The notes: generated by a model not told the origin, from the letters alone. 64,000 nt of DNA from an uncultured Acidimicrobiales bacterium (GCA_938002965.1 CALKZY010000006.1:62001-126000), one strand, 5' to 3'; shown: positions 37,891 through 44,585, numbered from the stretch's first letter. Numbers and translations: made by a program.

Positions 37891-38376
37891 GTGACTACGG
37901 ACGATCCCACGCTCAGCTTCATCACCCCCCGAGTAGCCGCAGGCGTCCTCTTCACCGACGACCAAGACCGCATCCTCATGGTCGTACCCACCTACAAGGA
38001 CTACTACGACATCCCCGGCGGCTACGTCGAACACGGCGAGACCCCCTACCAAGCCGCCCAGCGAGAAGTCCACGAAGAACTAGGCATCAAACCCCCAATC
38101 GGCCGACTACTCGTCGCCGACTGGTGGCAAGAAAGCCCTGAAAACGAAAGCGGCCCGAAGTTACTTCTCGTCTTCGATGGCGGCCGCATTCCTGACAGTC
38201 TTGTCAAGGCAATTCATATCGACCCGACAGAGATCGCCGACATCAGCTTCCAAGCGGATTGCGGACTGGCCGACGTAACTATTGAGCGACTCGCAAACCG
38301 CATCAAGTCAGCGTTGGCGACTAGAGGAAGCACTGCTGTCAGCTATCTGGAGAACGGTCGGTTACCAGGTAATTGA
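37891..38376 (+). CDS. Nudix hydrolase (AICE Nud/Pif-like)
   Basis: A 161-residue protein with a complete Nudix box from GGYVEHGETPYQAAQREV through HEELGI. AICEs commonly encode a Nudix protein next to their regulators; in pSAM2 the Nudix protein Pif blocks redundant transfer from a donor already carrying the element. Position after the regulator supports the same class. GTG start with TAAGGT seven bases upstream, again without a Shine-Dalgarno. Confidence 0.82.
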   Translation: MTTDDPTLSFITPRVAAGVLFTDDQDRILMVVPTYKDYYDIPGGYVEHGETPYQAAQREVHEELGIKPPIGRLLVADWWQESPENESGPKLLLVFDGGRIPDSLVKAIHIDPTEIADISFQADCGLADVTIERLANRIKSALATRGSTAVSYLENGRLPGN

Positions 38377-38425
38377 CCTGTTCAGCTACCTCGATGGTAC
38401 CCCATAGGATCCGACGACTCGACAA

Positions 38426-39205
38426 TCAACCACTCGGGATACACTCACGCAGCCCGAGTCCACCACGGTGCGCGTCTTGGATCCAGACCTCCGAGATATA
38501 GCCAAAGGTACCTTTGTACTCAACTCCATACCAGAGGTCAGAGCTGTAGTTCTCAGGATTCTCAACCTCTCCAAAACGGTTTGTAATCTCGATGCCCGTC
38601 GCGTAGCAAACGGCTTGGATAACATCACCGGAGACAAATAGCGCTCCATCTATGCCACAGGTGCTAAGTGCTGCGCAGTCGGGTGAAGTCGTTAAGTACG
38701 CCGGAACATCTTCCCGCATTCGAGACTCGTCATACACGACCTTGTTATAGATCTCGATAAGTTGGCCAGCCTCTTCGTCAGATATCGACGGCCTTGCTTG
38801 AAGCCAGATTCGGATTCCAGTGCCTATAAGAAGGATGGCCACAAGGCCGATCACTGCGCGTCCGACTTTAAGTGACCTGACTACCGGTTGAGGGTTAGAA
38901 GGATCGGAGAATTCGACGCCCCAGGCCGCTGCCAGCTCTCCTGGCACCCAGGCCGCTTCCGATTCTGACAGCAGGGCCTCCAATTGGATGATTGCATGAG
39001 GCGGCGGGCCAGGCTCACCAACAGCCTTGTATGACCGCCAGGTCTTCGGACTGACGTGGAGCTGTTTGGCGACTTCGTTGGCTGACATCGACAAGACTTC
39101 TTCAACCCGCTTCAGGATGTCTTTGGCAATGACGGCTTCCTGATCGTCGTCAAGGTAGATCCGCTCCCGAGGGCGCCCCCCACGTTTGCTGCCTTCTTGA
39201 GACAT
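38426..39205 (-). CDS. HTH-transmembrane protein with extracellular SH3-like domain
   Basis: A 259-residue protein. Residues 25-70 contain an HTH-like segment (SMSANEVAKQLHVSPKTWRS), residues about 115-135 a membrane helix (VGRAVIGLVAILLIGTGIRI) and the C-terminal ~110 residues an extracytoplasmic domain. That domain matches the two proteins encoded next (AVCYATG... WYGVEYKGTFGYISEVW ... LREC). A cytoplasmic DNA-binding region joined to an outside sensor suggests a one-component regulator. AAAACT/AGTTTT half-sites at 39234 and 39244, just upstream, may be its operator. Confidence 0.65.
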   Translation of the reverse strand: MSQEGSKRGGRPRERIYLDDDQEAVIAKDILKRVEEVLSMSANEVAKQLHVSPKTWRSYKAVGEPGPPPHAIIQLEALLSESEAAWVPGELAAAWGVEFSDPSNPQPVVRSLKVGRAVIGLVAILLIGTGIRIWLQARPSISDEEAGQLIEIYNKVVYDESRMREDVPAYLTTSPDCAALSTCGIDGALFVSGDVIQAVCYATGIEITNRFGEVENPENYSSDLWYGVEYKGTFGYISEVWIQDAHRGGLGLRECIPSG

Positions 39206-39332
39206 GACAGCAAATACTAGCTGGCCCCCTTAAAAAACTCCCTAGTTTTCGGGTTTCCCCCCCGTTTTCGCCCCACCCGGAAGCGGCGTACAACTGAAGC
39301 TCATCCATCCCTCCCTAACCAAGGAGAAACTC

Positions 39333-39701
39333 ATGAAACACGCATTCCAGCTAGCATTGCGATGGACTGCAGCACTGGCGGTGGCTGCGATCACCGTCTT
39401 CGGTGTCGCAGTTTCTGTTGACACACAACCCGCCGATGCTTGGACCGGCAGCTACATTTCTTCGAACTCTGGAGGTGCCATCTTACGAACCTGCCCTTCG
39501 ACAGGATGCACAGCGCGAGCGTGGCTACCAAACGGGCGCAACGTTGACATGATTTGCTGGACCGATGCCCAATGGGCGAACGGCAACTACTGGTCCAATC
39601 GATGGTTCAAAGTAACGGCCGAAGGCGGTTCCTACTACAACTACACCGGATATGTTCACTCGTCACTCGTAGCTAGCCAGACTTCCGTTCCACGCTGCTA
39701 A
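39333..39701 (+). CDS. Secreted SH3-like domain protein
   Basis: A 122-residue protein with a clear signal peptide (basic start, hydrophobic core, cleavage probably after ADA near residue 36). The mature part is one bacterial SH3-like domain of the actinobacterial secreted type: two Cys in RTCPSTGC, then MICW, WFKV, GYVHSSLV and a final Cys in VPRC. AAGGAG lies seven bases before the ATG. Such domains often bind cell wall or other surface partners. A 17-bp hairpin follows the stop. Confidence 0.75.
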   Translation: MKHAFQLALRWTAALAVAAITVFGVAVSVDTQPADAWTGSYISSNSGGAILRTCPSTGCTARAWLPNGRNVDMICWTDAQWANGNYWSNRWFKVTAEGGSYYNYTGYVHSSLVASQTSVPRC

Positions 39702-39712
39702 GCACCTTGATC

Positions 39713-39755
39713 GGGATCGCACCCGCAGCGCCTTACATGCTGCGGGTGCGATCCC
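39713..39755 (+). terminator. 17-bp perfect hairpin after the SH3-like gene
   Basis: GGGATCGCACCCGCAGC pairs perfectly with GCTGCGGGTGCGATCCC around a nine-base loop. There is no good U-tract, but the stem is very stable and sits right after a stop codon. Confidence 0.7.
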
Positions 39756-39820
39756 AGCAACCACTATATTCTCACGCCCAGTTCCGATCGTCATGGTAGA
39801 GTCGATTCGGCCAATGTCAG

Positions 39821-40444
39821 ATGGCCAAACGATTCGAGCGCAGGAGAACCGCCGTGACGCGAGCCGCAATTGTGACTGCAGTAGCAACAGCAATCTTGGC
39901 TATAGCTGCCCTGGCAACACTCCTTTTTACAGTCGGCCGCGACGACGCAACTGACAGCACCATTACTGGCATTGAGCAGTCATCTCAAGGCGAGAGTGAC
40001 GCTTGCACTGGCGACCAGGGAGCGACCGTGACCTGCATCTTTGGCGACAATATTGCGGATGCAGAGGCCAAGTCGGATGATGAGCTTCGCGAGACAACCT
40101 TCTCAGATCCGCCTACGGTGATCTCAGAAACTGGACCTTGGCCGTTTATCGTTTACGACGACGGCGGCATCGGCCTCAAAGTGCGGACAACAAATACAAT
40201 TGATGGCGTCCAGATCGGTGGAATCCCAACAAAGAATACCGCTTGGGTGATATGCAAAGAGACTTCCGATTTCAACCCTGACCCGGAACGAGGCGTGGGT
40301 GCATTGTGGTATCGGGTGGCGTGGCCAACCGACACCGCTAGTACCGAGTACTACATCTCCCAACCATCAGACCCGCATAAAGGCTGGGCGTTCGCTGGGT
40401 ACCTCGACCCGGTCGGCCACAATGGCGACGTTCCAACTTGTTGA
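39821..40444 (+). CDS. Membrane-anchored SH3-like domain protein
   Basis: A 207-residue protein. A basic N-terminus and one membrane helix (AAIVTAVATAILAIAALATL) precede an acidic linker and an SH3-like domain (GIGLKVRTTN, WVICKETSDF, ALWYRVAWP, GWAFAGYLDP, ending DVPTC). It matches the C-terminal domains of the two preceding proteins. It is the last gene before att core copy 2. Confidence 0.7.
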   Translation: MAKRFERRRTAVTRAAIVTAVATAILAIAALATLLFTVGRDDATDSTITGIEQSSQGESDACTGDQGATVTCIFGDNIADAEAKSDDELRETTFSDPPTVISETGPWPFIVYDDGGIGLKVRTTNTIDGVQIGGIPTKNTAWVICKETSDFNPDPERGVGALWYRVAWPTDTASTEYYISQPSDPHKGWAFAGYLDPVGHNGDVPTC

Positions 40445-40484
40445 GAAGTTGGTGACAAACTCCGACGTTAGAACCAAGCGAAGC

Positions 40485-40505
40485 TGGTAGCCCGATTGGT
40501 AGCCA
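40485..40505 (+). repeat. Integrase arm-type repeats left of att copy 2
   Basis: TGGTAGCC at 40485 and TGGTAGCCA at 40497, starting 12 bp apart and 117 and 105 bp before the att core. The distances are identical to those at copy 3. Confidence 0.72.
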
Positions 40506-40601
40506 CGAGGTCGAGCACACGTTAGCAATTGTAAGCGTTCCTCGGCAGACTTTCGGCGGAATTCGATCGCTTCCAAGTGGGCTTGGCGCCCCTGCTCACG
40601 A

Positions 40602-40644
40602 TTTGGGAGCAGGGGGTCGGGAGTTCAAATCTCCCCATCCCGAC
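40602..40644 (+). repeat. att core copy 2
   Basis: All 43 bases match the tRNA-Pro copy. It has no tRNA 5' half; the preceding CTCACGA is shared with copies 3 and 4 and replaces the left side of the anticodon stem. It ends the main element and starts the VapBC cassette. Confidence 0.93.
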
Positions 40645-40681
40645 CAGTAATCAAGCGGGTTTTCAGTGTCCAGATCTTGGC

Positions 40682-40704
40682 TGGTGGCCCCCGAATGGCT
40701 ACCA
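40682..40704. repeat. Arm-type repeats right of att copy 2
   Basis: TGGTGGCC (one change from the octamer) at 40682 and the inverted form TGGCTACCA at 40696, 38 and 52 bp beyond the core. An inverted site also follows copies 3 and 4. Confidence 0.55.
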
Positions 40705-40736
40705 CTCCCCTCCGGCGCTTCGTATAGACTGGTCAT

Positions 40737-40973
40737 ATGCCAGTCACGCTTGATCTTCCCGACGACGTCCTTGCCCGGCTAAGGGCCGAGGCCGATCGTC
40801 GCGGACTCAGCCTCGACGAAGTCGTAGCTGAACTGGCATCGGCCCTACCCACCAACGCGGAGGTAGCTCCAGCAGCACGAGAGCTTGGTTTCGTGGCACT
40901 GGGCTCATCCACTGATGGGCGATCAGCCGCAGACGTCGACAAGATGCTGGCAGAGGGCTTCGGCCGCGACTGA
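40737..40973 (+). CDS. VapB-like antitoxin
   Basis: A 78-residue protein beginning MPVTLDLPDDVLARLRAEAD, a ribbon-helix-helix-like DNA-binding start, then an Ala-rich region and an acidic tail that would wrap the toxin. A TAGACT -10 (40725-40730) ends six bases before the ATG, so expression is probably leaderless. Four bases separate it from the PIN toxin gene. Confidence 0.8.
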   Translation: MPVTLDLPDDVLARLRAEADRRGLSLDEVVAELASALPTNAEVAPAARELGFVALGSSTDGRSAADVDKMLAEGFGRD

Positions 40974-40977
40974 ACCT

Positions 40978-41403
40978 GTGCTGATCGTCGACACGGGGCC
41001 ACTGCTCGCTGCTGCCGACTTGGCCGATCCCGATCATGCTGTTTGTGTCTCTATTCTGACCACATCGGAGCCGCTACATACGACGCCTCTCGTCATTGCT
41101 GAGGCCGCGTACCTAATCGGACGTCGGATAGGTTCCGAGGCCGAGGCACGCTTCTTCCAATCGATCTCCTCAGGGGACCTGACGATTGAGAGTCTGTTGC
41201 CTGAAGACCTAAACAGAATCGCGCAGCTTGTCGCCAGGTACGCGGATCTTCCGCTTGGTGGCACCGATGCCAGCGTCATCGCCCTGGCCGAGCGGCTCGG
41301 GCAGACCACCGTTGCGACGCTCGACTACCGCCATTTCAGCGTCGTCCGACCTACACACGTCACGGCGTTCAACCTTGTACCTAACCGAACGTCGACCGCT
41401 TAA
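40978..41403 (+). CDS. VapC-like PIN-domain toxin
   Basis: A 141-residue PIN-domain ribonuclease. Acidic residues that bind Mg2+ lie in LIVDTGPLLAAAD (Asp), PLVIAEAAYLIG (Glu), GGTDASVIALAERL (Asp) and ATLDYRHF (Asp). GTG 40978 was chosen because it gives the normal start VLIVDTG right after the antitoxin stop; the longer frame overlaps vapB. VapC toxins cut tRNA or rRNA and are neutralised by VapB. Confidence 0.85.
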   Translation: MLIVDTGPLLAAADLADPDHAVCVSILTTSEPLHTTPLVIAEAAYLIGRRIGSEAEARFFQSISSGDLTIESLLPEDLNRIAQLVARYADLPLGGTDASVIALAERLGQTTVATLDYRHFSVVRPTHVTAFNLVPNRTSTA

Positions 41404-41441
41404 CGTTCGACGGCTACCTGAGCAACAAGGGAACTGACGAA

Positions 41442-41660
41442 ATGGGTGAACAGTACGAGGAGCTGCCAAGGTGGGAGTTCACCATCGTGGAGGCTTCACT
41501 TGGACTCTATACGGTGCGAGCCGTCGGGGATGGCGGCCTGCAGGCCGAGTCGAAGGCCACAGCAGATCCTGAAGCAGCACTGAAGGACCTGCGGAGCTGG
41601 GCACAGAACGTCGAGGACGATCTAGCTCGAAAGCAATCCGGGGGAGGCCTGTCGAACTAG
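41442..41660 (+). CDS. Small protein in the VapBC cassette
   Basis: A 72-residue acidic soluble protein, RWEFTIVEASLGLYTVRAVG then SKATADPEAALKDLRSWAQ. It follows vapC in the same direction within the same att-bounded cassette. Family not recognised; it could be a third component or unrelated cargo. Confidence 0.55.
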   Translation: MGEQYEELPRWEFTIVEASLGLYTVRAVGDGGLQAESKATADPEAALKDLRSWAQNVEDDLARKQSGGGLSN

Positions 41661-41679
41661 GTTCAATCCTTCTGCATGC

Positions 41680-41700
41680 TGGTAGCCCAACTGGTAGCCA
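41680..41700 (+). repeat. Integrase arm-type repeats left of att copy 3
   Basis: TGGTAGCC at 41680 and 41692, starting 12 bp apart, 117 and 105 bp before the core: exactly the geometry seen at copy 2. Confidence 0.72.
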
Positions 41701-41796
41701 CAACGACGAGCTAAGTTCAGCGGATCTCAGCACTCTTCGGCAGCCGCTCCCCATTCGTGGGCTGATATCGGGATACATAAGCACACTCGCTCACGA

Positions 41797-41839
41797 TTTG
41801 GGAGCAGGGGGTCGGGAGTTCAAATCTCCCCATCCCGAC
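41797..41839 (+). repeat. att core copy 3
   Basis: All 43 bases match the tRNA-Pro copy, again preceded by CTCACGA. It separates the VapBC cassette from the MazF-like cassette. Confidence 0.93.
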
Positions 41840-41873
41840 TTTTGGAGCGGGTTTTCGGGTGCGCAGAACGGGT

Positions 41874-41907
41874 TGGTAGCCGAACTGGTAGCCACTAATG
41901 GCTACCA
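41874..41907. repeat. Arm-type repeats right of att copy 3
   Basis: TGGTAGCC at 41874 and 41886 (12 bp apart) and an inverted TGGCTACCA at 41899. This is the richest arm-site set in the array. Confidence 0.68.
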
Positions 41908-41963
41908 CGGGCGCAACGCTTCTTGAGAGGCTGCCTGATCAAATCAACCATTGGACTATGTAA

Positions 41964-42350
41964 GCAACTGATCTTGAGCTTTTGAATGGTGCCGTCCAAG
42001 CACTCAACAACGGTGATCTATCACCATTCGTGGGCCTGATGTCCGATGACGTGTTGTGGACTGGCCAACCTCAGGGTTGGCTCTGGTGGCGTCACACGCC
42101 GAGTTGACAAGGACCGGACGAGGCGCGTGCGTCGCTCGAACGAATAAGGACCGTTATCCGAAACGCAGGTGTCACCGGATCAGCACAACTCAAGCCAGGG
42201 CCCCTCGACAAAGCGATTCTGCAATTGCGTGAAGACGCCCCCAAACCTGGATTGCACTCAAACATCGTCTTGACGATGGACGAGGGTCGAATCACATCGA
42301 TGGAAGAACTTCGTAGCCCAATCAAAGCCATGCGATTAGCCCATAGCTGA
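41964..42350 (+). pseudogene. SnoaL/NTF2-like remnant with in-frame stop
   Basis: One frame reads LELLNGAVQALNNGDLSPFV and SDDVLWTGQP, then TGA at 42105-42107, then continues in the same frame as ARASLERIRTVIRN and MDEGRITSMEELRSP to a final TGA. The pattern resembles small SnoaL-like (NTF2 fold) proteins. The N-terminus has no start codon, with TAA at 41961-41963. It appears to be a decayed gene at the start of the third unit. Confidence 0.65.
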
Positions 42351-42385
42351 ACGCTCTTTAGAAAGCCGGCCGCACGGTTCACGAT

Positions 42386-42404
42386 GTATTACGTTTCGTG
42401 ATAC
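42386..42404. promoter_or_regulatory. Operator/promoter of the RHH-MazF pair
   Basis: GTATTACG and CGTGATAC (one mismatch) flank TTT and overlap a TACGAT -10 at 42402-42407 that ends six bases before the antitoxin ATG. This is a typical ribbon-helix-helix autoregulatory site on a leaderless promoter. Confidence 0.65.
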
Positions 42405-42413
42405 GATGCGGGT

Positions 42414-42653
42414 ATGGCTCAAGCAATCTCAGTACGACTAGACGACGAAGCGCAGCGAGCCCTGCGAGCCCTCGAAGCCTCAGGAATGAGCCGATCCGAT
42501 GCCATCCGATCGGCGCTTGTCGATTCGGCTCGCCGAATACAGAGAAGCTCCGAACTGGCAGCAGAAGTCGCCGAGTTGGAAGCCGACGGAACCGACCGGG
42601 CCGAAATGTCAGCTGTGGCAGAACTCATGGAGTCGCTTCGTGCTCCGGGGTGA
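42414..42653 (+). CDS. Ribbon-helix-helix antitoxin (MazE-like role)
   Basis: A 79-residue protein starting MAQAISVRLDDEAQRALRAL, then SRSDAIRSALVDSARR: a CopG/RHH DNA-binding domain followed by an acidic helical tail likely to bind the toxin. The toxin gene starts inside its 3' end (14-base overlap), so the two are translationally coupled. Confidence 0.85.
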   Translation: MAQAISVRLDDEAQRALRALEASGMSRSDAIRSALVDSARRIQRSSELAAEVAELEADGTDRAEMSAVAELMESLRAPG

Positions 42654-42957
42654 CATCTACCGGTTCAGACTGCCAAAAGGAACCGGTCACGAACAACACG
42701 GCGACCGGTTCGGTGTCGTCGTCCAAGCCAACGAGTTCCTACCGCGCTCAGTTGTGCTCGTGGCGCCAACCTCTCAGTCAGCTCGATCGGCGACGTTCCG
42801 ACCCGAGATCGAAATCGACGGTTATCAAACCCGAGTACTGGTCGAGCAGGTTGGCGCTGTAGACGCCTCTCGCCTCGGACAGATCGCTGGGCATCTCACC
42901 CCTGAGGAGCTCTGGGGCGTCGACGAAGCATTGCTCACAGTTCTCGGCCTTCGCTGA
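42640..42957 (+). CDS. MazF/PemK-family toxin
   Basis: A 105-residue protein with the family start LRGDIYRFRLP, the GDRFGVVVQANEF strand and VLVAPTSQSA, and VEQVGAVDASRLG in the second half, all typical of MazF/PemK endoribonucleases. GTG 42640 overlaps the antitoxin gene; the longer frame upstream lies within it. It would cut mRNA unless held by the antitoxin. Confidence 0.86.
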   Translation: MLRGDIYRFRLPKGTGHEQHGDRFGVVVQANEFLPRSVVLVAPTSQSARSATFRPEIEIDGYQTRVLVEQVGAVDASRLGQIAGHLTPEELWGVDEALLTVLGLR

Positions 42958-42985
42958 CGGAAGCGACCGAGTCAACGTCTGTTGT

Positions 42986-43005
42986 TGGTAGCCGAATTGG
43001 TAGCC
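42986..43005 (+). repeat. Integrase arm-type repeats left of att copy 4
   Basis: TGGTAGCC at 42986 and 42998, 12 bp apart, but only 62 and 50 bp before the core. These distances mirror those on the right side of copy 1 rather than those at copies 2 and 3. Confidence 0.7.
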
Positions 43006-43047
43006 CAGTTGGCACCGCTTGTCACACCACCGCACCCCCACTCACGA

Positions 43048-43090
43048 TTTGGGAGCAGGGGGTTGGGAGTTCAAATCTCCCCATCCCGAC
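43048..43090 (+). repeat. att core copy 4 (right boundary)
   Basis: Matches the tRNA-Pro core at 42 of 43 bases (GGGTTGGG in place of GGGTCGGG) and is preceded by CTCACGA. A degenerate inverted arm site, TGGCAACCA, lies at 43137-43145. It is the last copy seen. Confidence 0.92.
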
Positions 43091-43184
43091 ACTGAAACAG
43101 CGGGTTCCCGCCGACCCGCTGAGAGCGACAAACCACTGGCAACCACAGCCGTGATGTTCTGGCGGGGGAACGAAGCGACAATCA

Positions 43185-43205
43185 GTCGACCGGTTGCCGG
43201 TCGAC
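43185..43205. repeat. Perfect inverted repeat beyond the last att
   Basis: GTCGACCGG and CCGGTCGAC flank TTG, downstream of the convergent secreted-protein gene. It could be a terminator stem without a U-tract or a binding site. Confidence 0.4.
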
Positions 43206-43254
43206 GACGCGTGATCCAGGCTTCGCCGACCGACATCTATCGGAACAGCCGCAC

Positions 43255-43896
43255 CTAGCTCAGTCCGGCGATGATCTCAGCGACGTAGGACTCGATCTGC
43301 ACGACCTCGTCTGCCTCAAGGTCGAACATCTTGTGATCAGCGCGGCGGGTGAGGTTATTCAGGTGAGCGATGGCCGCAGCATTCTCTCCGGCGGTTATGG
43401 CTTCCTGTGCCTCAGCGAATTGCGTGATTAGCTGGTTGTACTGCTGGCTCGACAGGCTGCCGTTGCCAAGCAGATCGGAGAGATACTGCTCCAGCGCATC
43501 GGCCGGGTCAACATCACCGATGACGAGGCTGTCGAGGTCGCACCCCCAGCCGATGATGAAGCCCGGGGTTCCATCAGCCGAATTAGTCCACTCGGCAAAG
43601 GTGACCGTCCACTCTCCCGGAATGAGGGCGAATTCGTGGGTTCCGTTCTCCAGGTCCAGGTATGTGAACGGGTTGGGGATGAGATTTCCGTTCTCGTCGT
43701 AGTAGTACTCGCCGTTGAAGAAGCTGACTTCGCCAGCCGAATACGGCCTCATGTCGGCAATCTCGATCGTCACAGTGAGGCCATCTACGCTCTGAACCGT
43801 GCACGAAGGCGTCGGTGCCTCTTGGGCTGTTGCCGCCCCAGCGGTCAACATCATCGTGCTCAGAATCGCCAACCAACCTACTAATACCTTGCGCAT
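43255..43896 (-). CDS. Secreted protein of unknown function
   Basis: A 213-residue protein with a signal peptide (MRKVLVGWLAILSTMMLTAG, cleavage near AATAQ). The mature part has an Ig-like beta region (CTVQSVDGLTVTIEIADMRP ... EWTVTFAEW) with two Cys, then a helical C-terminal half resembling FIMAH-type segments (LGNGSLSSQQYNQLITQF). It lies just outside the last att copy and may be chromosomal. Confidence 0.65.
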   Translation of the reverse strand: MRKVLVGWLAILSTMMLTAGAATAQEAPTPSCTVQSVDGLTVTIEIADMRPYSAGEVSFFNGEYYYDENGNLIPNPFTYLDLENGTHEFALIPGEWTVTFAEWTNSADGTPGFIIGWGCDLDSLVIGDVDPADALEQYLSDLLGNGSLSSQQYNQLITQFAEAQEAITAGENAAAIAHLNNLTRRADHKMFDLEADEVVQIESYVAEIIAGLS

Positions 43897-44138
43897 CTTG
43901 TCGCCCTTTTCTGTGGTGTGGGAACTACGACGAGAGCGACTCTAGATTCATCGACACGTAGATACAAAAACCGCCAGCGAATTCGCATTGCGACTATCAC
44001 CACGTGAATGGCGAAGTCGACGGCCGGTGGAGCCGGAGCAGACCAATTCGTCGAGAACCTCGCCTCCATGCGACCGACAAGAGCGCCTACCGGGTGATAC
44101 TTGACTGCTCACCGACCGCTGGCGACACTCGGAGTACC

Positions 44139-44579
44139 GTGAACGACTTTTTCACCAACGAACAAGCGGCCGCCTGGGGCGGCTTCCTCTCCATCCACGG
44201 GCGGCTCTCAAAGCGGCTCGAGCAGAGCCTCCATCGCACCTCGGGCCTCAGCCACGCCGAATACGAGGTCCTGCTCCGACTGTTCCTGAAAGACGACGGA
44301 AAGCTCCGCATTCAAGCCCTGGCCGCCGAGAGCGTCCTCACCCACAGCGGCACAAGCAGGCTTGTCGACCGGCTTGAAGGAGCAGGTCTGGTTGAACGGG
44401 TCAACGCCGAAGAGGACAAGCGTGGCGCTTACGCGGCCATCACCCAGAGTGGGCGTGACCACTTCTTGCAAGCCGCACGTCAGCACACCGCACTCGTGCG
44501 TGAGCTCTTCCTCAGCCACTTCTCTCCCGAGGAGCTTCAAACCATGACTTCCTTCTGGGCCCGGCTCAAAGATATCTAG
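44139..44579 (+). CDS. MarR-family regulator
   Basis: A 146-residue winged-helix protein: SGLSHAEYEVLLRLF, then ALAAESVLTHSGTSRLVDRL and the wing VNAEEDKRGAYAAIT, all typical of MarR. GTG 44139 has GGAG five bases upstream and gives the usual length. The MFS gene starts six bases after its stop, so it probably controls that transporter and perhaps the heliorhodopsin gene beyond. Confidence 0.85.
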   Translation: MNDFFTNEQAAAWGGFLSIHGRLSKRLEQSLHRTSGLSHAEYEVLLRLFLKDDGKLRIQALAAESVLTHSGTSRLVDRLEGAGLVERVNAEEDKRGAYAAITQSGRDHFLQAARQHTALVRELFLSHFSPEELQTMTSFWARLKDI

Positions 44580-44585
44580 GACAAC

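Larger units (their letters stand above)
28853..43090. mobile_element. AICE-like integrative element with two att-bounded accessory cassettes
   Basis: Four copies of the tRNA-Pro 3' end bound three units. The first (to 40644) is a full element: OLD nuclease, integrase, excisionase, a small protein, HUH-like Rep, a two-helix membrane protein, FtsK-type translocase, two more small genes, an XRE/helical-repeat regulator, a Nudix protein and three SH3-like proteins. This matches the int-xis-rep-tra-regulator-nud plan of actinobacterial integrative and conjugative elements such as pSAM2. The second (40645-41839) and third (41840-43090) units contain toxin-antitoxin genes but no integrase, like the CIMEs (cis-mobilisable elements) defined in streptococcal ICE families. 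Whether the element is mobile cannot be told from sequence. Confidence 0.88.

Noticed and set aside
40595..43090. Three further tRNA-Pro genes
   Set aside because: Copies 2 to 4 have only the 3' half. The acceptor 5' strand and the D arm are missing, so they are att copies and not genes.
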